Below are positions 61,100 through 64,000 of a DNA stretch of 64,000 nucleotides, piece by piece. A program made the position numbers and the translations under genes. How positions within the stretch are numbered: the stretch's first letter is position 1; each line of letters starts with the position of its first letter. The notes below the pieces were generated by a model, which was not told the origin of the DNA, searched no databases, and saw only the letters and a list, made by a program, of their open reading frames with translations. The stretch is taken from NCBI RefSeq assembly GCF_010548275.1, contig NZ_JAAGLT010000006.1:1-64000 (forward strand), written 5' to 3'. The stretch is from Streptomyces sp. SID12488. GTDB taxonomy: Bacteria > Actinomycetota > Actinomycetes > Streptomycetales > Streptomycetaceae.

Positions 61100-61966
61100 C
61101 TACGACCCCAGCGGCCGGAACTCCTCCTCCTGCCACCAGGGATAGAGGGGCGGCATGTTCTCGCTGACCCGGCCCGGGAAGGCGGGCGGCCTCTTGGCGA
61201 GGAACGACTCGACGCCCTCCACGGGGTCGGGGCCACCGCCGATCTGGCTCATGATCCGCGAGTCGAGGCGGTGTGCGGTCATCGGGTGGGGCTCGCCGAG
61301 CATCCGCCACATCATCTGACGGGAGAGGGCGACCGAGATCGCCGAGGTGTTCTCGGCGATCTCCCTGGCGAGCGTGTACGCGGCCGGCAGCAGCTCCTCC
61401 GGCGGGTGGACGGAGCGGACCAGTCCGGCTGCCAGCGCCTCGTCGGGGCCGAAGACACGGCCGGTCGCCACCCATTCCATGGCCCGCTGGATGCCCACGG
61501 CACGCGGTAGGAACCAGCTCGCCGCGGACTCCGGCACGATGCCGCGGCGCGCGAAGACGAAGCCGAACTTCGCCGAGGTCGATGCCAGCCGGATATCCAT
61601 GGGCAGGGTCATGCTGGCCCCGACACCCGCCGCCGGGCCGTTGACCGCCGCGATGACCGGTTTGGTGGAGGAGAAGATCCGCAGCGCGACCCGGCCACCG
61701 GTGTCCCGGTGCCACTCCCCCGCCTTGCGATGGTCGAAGGACGAGCCGCCGGAGCTGACGTCGGCCCCCGCGCAGAACCCGCGCCCGGCACCGGTCACCA
61801 CGATCACCCGTACCTCGTCGTCGACGTCTGCCGCGTCCAGGACGTCGAGCAGGTCGGCCATCATCCTGGGGTTGAAGGCGTTCAGCTTCTCGGGCCGGTT
61901 CAGTGTGACGGTGAGGATCCGGTCCGCCAACTCGGCCCGCACGGTCTCGTACTCCTGCTCCGGCAT
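61100..61966 (-). CDS. Enoyl-CoA hydratase
   Basis: 288 aa, ATG with GGAGGG upstream. LTVTLNRPEKLNAF, GRGFCAGADVSSGG, NGPAAGVGASMTL, and ARRGIVPESAASWFLPRAVG with Glu are present. It is the most standard hydratase of the five here. The C-terminal region ends EGVESFLAKRPPAFPGRV. It is divergent from the crotonase at 62090. Confidence 0.92.
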   Translation of the reverse strand: MPEQEYETVRAELADRILTVTLNRPEKLNAFNPRMMADLLDVLDAADVDDEVRVIVVTGAGRGFCAGADVSSGGSSFDHRKAGEWHRDTGGRVALRIFSSTKPVIAAVNGPAAGVGASMTLPMDIRLASTSAKFGFVFARRGIVPESAASWFLPRAVGIQRAMEWVATGRVFGPDEALAAGLVRSVHPPEELLPAAYTLAREIAENTSAISVALSRQMMWRMLGEPHPMTAHRLDSRIMSQIGGGPDPVEGVESFLAKRPPAFPGRVSENMPPLYPWWQEEEFRPLGS

Positions 61967-62029
61967 ACGTGCCCTCCGTCAGTCTCGCCGCATCCGCGAG
62001 CGGCTTCCCGTAAGCGTTCCCCGCAAGCT

Positions 62030-62051
62030 TAATTAGTTATACCATTCAACT
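62030..62051. promoter_or_regulatory. AT-rich site in the divergent crotonase promoter
   Basis: TAATTAGTTATACC followed by ATTCAACT lies between divergent crotonase genes. It contains ATTCA and TTAGTTA words related to the island's other sites. Confidence 0.4.
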
Positions 62052-62089
62052 CTACTGACTCTTTCTGGGCTGCGGCGATGGGAGTGGAC

Positions 62090-62875
62090 ATGGCGGATCT
62101 GGTGGTGACGTCCCGTGGACCGGTCCGGCTGATCGAGCTCAACCGGCCCGACCAGCTGAACTCGATGAGCGAGGAGCTGCACTCCGGTCTCGCGTCGGTG
62201 TGGGAGGAGGTCGCCGACGATCCCGGGGCGCGGGTGGTCGTGCTCACCGGGCGCGGCCGGGCGTTCAGCGCGGGGGGCAACTTCGACATCATGAACCGGG
62301 TCCAGCGCGACCGTGCCTTCCGGCAGCAGAACGTCGACGAGGCCCGGCGGATCATCACCGGCATGCTCCACTGCCCACTGCCGGTGATCGCTGCCGTGAA
62401 CGGCCCCGCCGTCGGCCTCGGCTGCAGCCTGGCCCTGCTCAGCGACCTCGTACTGATCGCCGACGACGCCTACGTGGCCGATCCGCACGTCCAGGTCGGG
62501 CTCGTCGCGGGCGACGGCGGGGCTCTCGTGCTGCCCCTGCTGGTCGGTCTGACGCGGGCGAAGGAACTGCTGTTCCTCGGTGACCGGGTGAGCGCCGAGG
62601 AGGCGGTCCGGCTGGGCATCGCCAATCGCGCCGTACCGAAGGACAAGCTCCTGGACGAGGCCATGAACCTCGCCGGACGGCTGGCCGCCCTGCCCGCCCA
62701 GGCACTGCGCGAGACCAAGCGCGTGGTGAACCTGCATCTGGAGCAGGCGCTGGCGACGGTGCTTGAACCCGCCCTGCTCGCCGAACGGGACAGCATGCGC
62801 TCACCGGACCACATCGCCCTCGTCGAGAAGATCATCGCGTCCCGCGAGAGCCGCCGAGCCGGTGGGGAGGGCTGA
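62090..62875 (+). CDS. Enoyl-CoA hydratase/isomerase
   Basis: 261 aa from ATG 62090 (GGGAG 5 bases upstream; ATG 62078 is also in frame). [39 protein letters not shown], and HVQVGLVAGDGGALVLPLLVG with Asp in the active-site helix are present. It resembles 58202 and sits directly before an acyl-CoA dehydrogenase (3-base gap), so the two probably act in sequence. Confidence 0.9.
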   Translation: MADLVVTSRGPVRLIELNRPDQLNSMSEELHSGLASVWEEVADDPGARVVVLTGRGRAFSAGGNFDIMNRVQRDRAFRQQNVDEARRIITGMLHCPLPVIAAVNGPAVGLGCSLALLSDLVLIADDAYVADPHVQVGLVAGDGGALVLPLLVGLTRAKELLFLGDRVSAEEAVRLGIANRAVPKDKLLDEAMNLAGRLAALPAQALRETKRVVNLHLEQALATVLEPALLAERDSMRSPDHIALVEKIIASRESRRAGGEG

Positions 62876-62878
62876 GGC

Positions 62879-64000
62879 GTGGACTTCGCGTTCAGTGAGG
62901 AGCAGAAGGAACTGGGGCGCACGGTAAGGGCGTTCCTGGCGGACACCTCGCCGGAGAGCGAGGTGCGGCGGCTGATGGAGACCCCTGGGGGCTTCGACCC
63001 GGCGCTGTGGCGCAGGATGGGCTCGGAGCTGGGTCTTCAGGGGCTGGCCGTTCCGGAGGAGTACGGCGGTGCCGGGTACGGGCCCGTCGAAGTGGGCGTG
63101 GTCATGGAGGAGATGGGCCGCGCGCTGCTGTGCGCGCCGTTCCTGTCCTCGGCCGTGCTCGCGACGACCACGCTGCTGCGCAGCGCCGACGAGGACGCGC
63201 GCAAAAGCCTGTTGCCGGGCCTCGCCTCCGGCGAACTCGTCGGAACGCTCGCCCTCACCGAGGAATCCGCCCGCTGGGACGCGGCGGGGGTCCACCTCAC
63301 CGCCCGGGAAAGCAACGGGAGTTGGCTGCTGACCGGGCACAAGATGTTCGTCCTCGACGGCGCCACCGCCGATGTCGTCCTCACCGTCGCCCGTACCGAC
63401 GACGGCATCGGCGTCTTCTGCGTGGACGGCGACGCGGCCGGCCTGACCCGTGAACCGCTGCCCACGATGGACCCGACCCGCAGGCAGGCACGCCTCGACT
63501 ACCACAACGTGCCGGCCAACCGGCTGCGCACGCACACCGGCGGCTGGGACCTGGTGGCCGAGGTAGTCGACCGGGCCGCGGTGGCACTCGCCGCCGAGCA
63601 GGTCGGTGTGGCCTCCCGGACGCTCGACATGGCGGTCGAGTACGCCAAGGTGCGGCACCAGTTCGGGCGGCCGATCGGCTCCTTCCAGGCCATGAAGCAC
63701 CTGCTGGCCGATGTCCTGCTGGAGGTGGAGTCGGCGCGCGCCGGCGCCCACTACGCACTGCTCGCAGCCGAGAACGAGGACCCGGAACTGCCCGCCGCCG
63801 CGAGCCTGGCCAAGGCGTTCTGCTCCGACGCCTGCGTGCAGGCGACGGAGCAGAACATCCAGGTCCACGGCGGTATCGGCTTCACCTGGGAGCACCCGGC
63901 CCACCTGTATCTGAAGCGGGCCAAGACATCACAACTGCTGTTCGGTGATCCGGCACATCACCGAGAACTGCTGGCGCGACGCATCGGCATGGCATCGGCA
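62879..64000 (+). CDS. Acyl-CoA dehydrogenase, subunit-like B (cut by window edge)
   Basis: 374 residues are visible from GTG 62879 without a stop; the family length is near 375, so almost all of it is here. VDFAFSEEQKELGRTVRAFL, LALTEESARWDAAGV, YAKVRHQFGRPIGSFQAMKH, and QNIQVHGGIGFTWEHPAHLYLKRAK are present. It closely resembles the B-type subunit at 56941. Its A-type partner may lie just beyond the window. Confidence 0.9.
   Translation, partial: MDFAFSEEQKELGRTVRAFLADTSPESEVRRLMETPGGFDPALWRRMGSELGLQGLAVPEEYGGAGYGPVEVGVVMEEMGRALLCAPFLSSAVLATTTLLRSADEDARKSLLPGLASGELVGTLALTEESARWDAAGVHLTARESNGSWLLTGHKMFVLDGATADVVLTVARTDDGIGVFCVDGDAAGLTREPLPTMDPTRRQARLDYHNVPANRLRTHTGGWDLVAEVVDRAAVALAAEQVGVASRTLDMAVEYAKVRHQFGRPIGSFQAMKHLLADVLLEVESARAGAHYALLAAENEDPELPAAASLAKAFCSDACVQATEQNIQVHGGIGFTWEHPAHLYLKRAKTSQLLFGDPAHHRELLARRIGMASA

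Noticed and set aside
28106..64000. Assignment of the island to cholesterol or bile-acid catabolism
   Set aside because: Several gene types match side-chain oxidation, but KstD, KshAB, HsaA-D and sterol P450 genes are not in the window, so the substrate cannot be named.
1..64000. tRNA, rRNA, CRISPR arrays and phage genes
   Set aside because: Looked for by eye on both strands; no cloverleaf, rRNA segment, regularly spaced repeat array or phage structural gene was recognised.

Overview
The window is high-GC actinobacterial chromosome, almost certainly Streptomyces. The signs are strong G/C third-position bias, leaderless promoter-ATG junctions, many Tat-type signal peptides, NEW3-decorated secreted glycosidases, ATGA/GTGA/TGATG operon junctions and a rare TTA codon in an exported enzyme. 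No rRNA, tRNA or CRISPR array was seen.

Region 1 (1-8.7 kb) is a plastic, partly decayed zone. It holds the end of an ISAs1-like insertion sequence sitting in a histidine kinase gene and a DUF1206 membrane protein. A DesK-type kinase/regulator unit follows that has been tandemly duplicated, with the first response regulator deleted to a stub. Next come a small secreted Cys-containing protein, a DeoR-family regulator, and remnants of a sugar ABC permease and a SIS-domain gene. A 118-bp noncoding element occurs twice here.

Region 2 (9.1-26.4 kb) is a tightly packed, one-strand operon of exported enzymes: GH31, a DUF4091/GH123-like protein, GH35 beta-galactosidase, an SGNH esterase (frameshifted), GH29 alpha-L-fucosidase, two free-standing beta-sandwich proteins without signal peptides, and a GH89 alpha-N-acetylglucosaminidase. 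The set fits removal of Fuc, Gal, GalNAc, GlcNAc and acyl groups from animal-type (mucin-like or glycolipid) glycans. Four proteins carry the same ~190-residue tail module with a DxDxDG calcium-type loop. The first gene has a TTA codon in its signal peptide, which suggests bldA control of the whole locus.

Region 3 (26.5-64 kb) begins with an MFS exporter and then a large CoA-thioester catabolic island. It has a Liv-type transporter with LivH, LivM and LivG fused in one polypeptide, a CoA ligase, a CaiB-type CoA transferase, four acyl-CoA dehydrogenases and five crotonases. It also has three MaoC-type proteins, three SDRs, two thiolases, a thiolase-fold/OB-fold fusion, an amidohydrolase, a GntR/FCD regulator, DUF2889 and SnoaL-like proteins, a serine hydrolase and a GH1-like protein without its catalytic glutamates. 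The mix of heteromeric dehydrogenases, MaoC pair and SCP-x thiolase plus OB protein resembles side-chain beta-oxidation of steroid- or terpenoid-like acids, but no ring-degradation genes are present and the substrate is unknown. AT-rich sites sharing GTTAGATAA and ACTGAAT words lie in the island's main promoter regions and point to one regulon. A sugar ABC transporter with its own DeoR regulator (39.9-44.2 kb) is embedded in the island.
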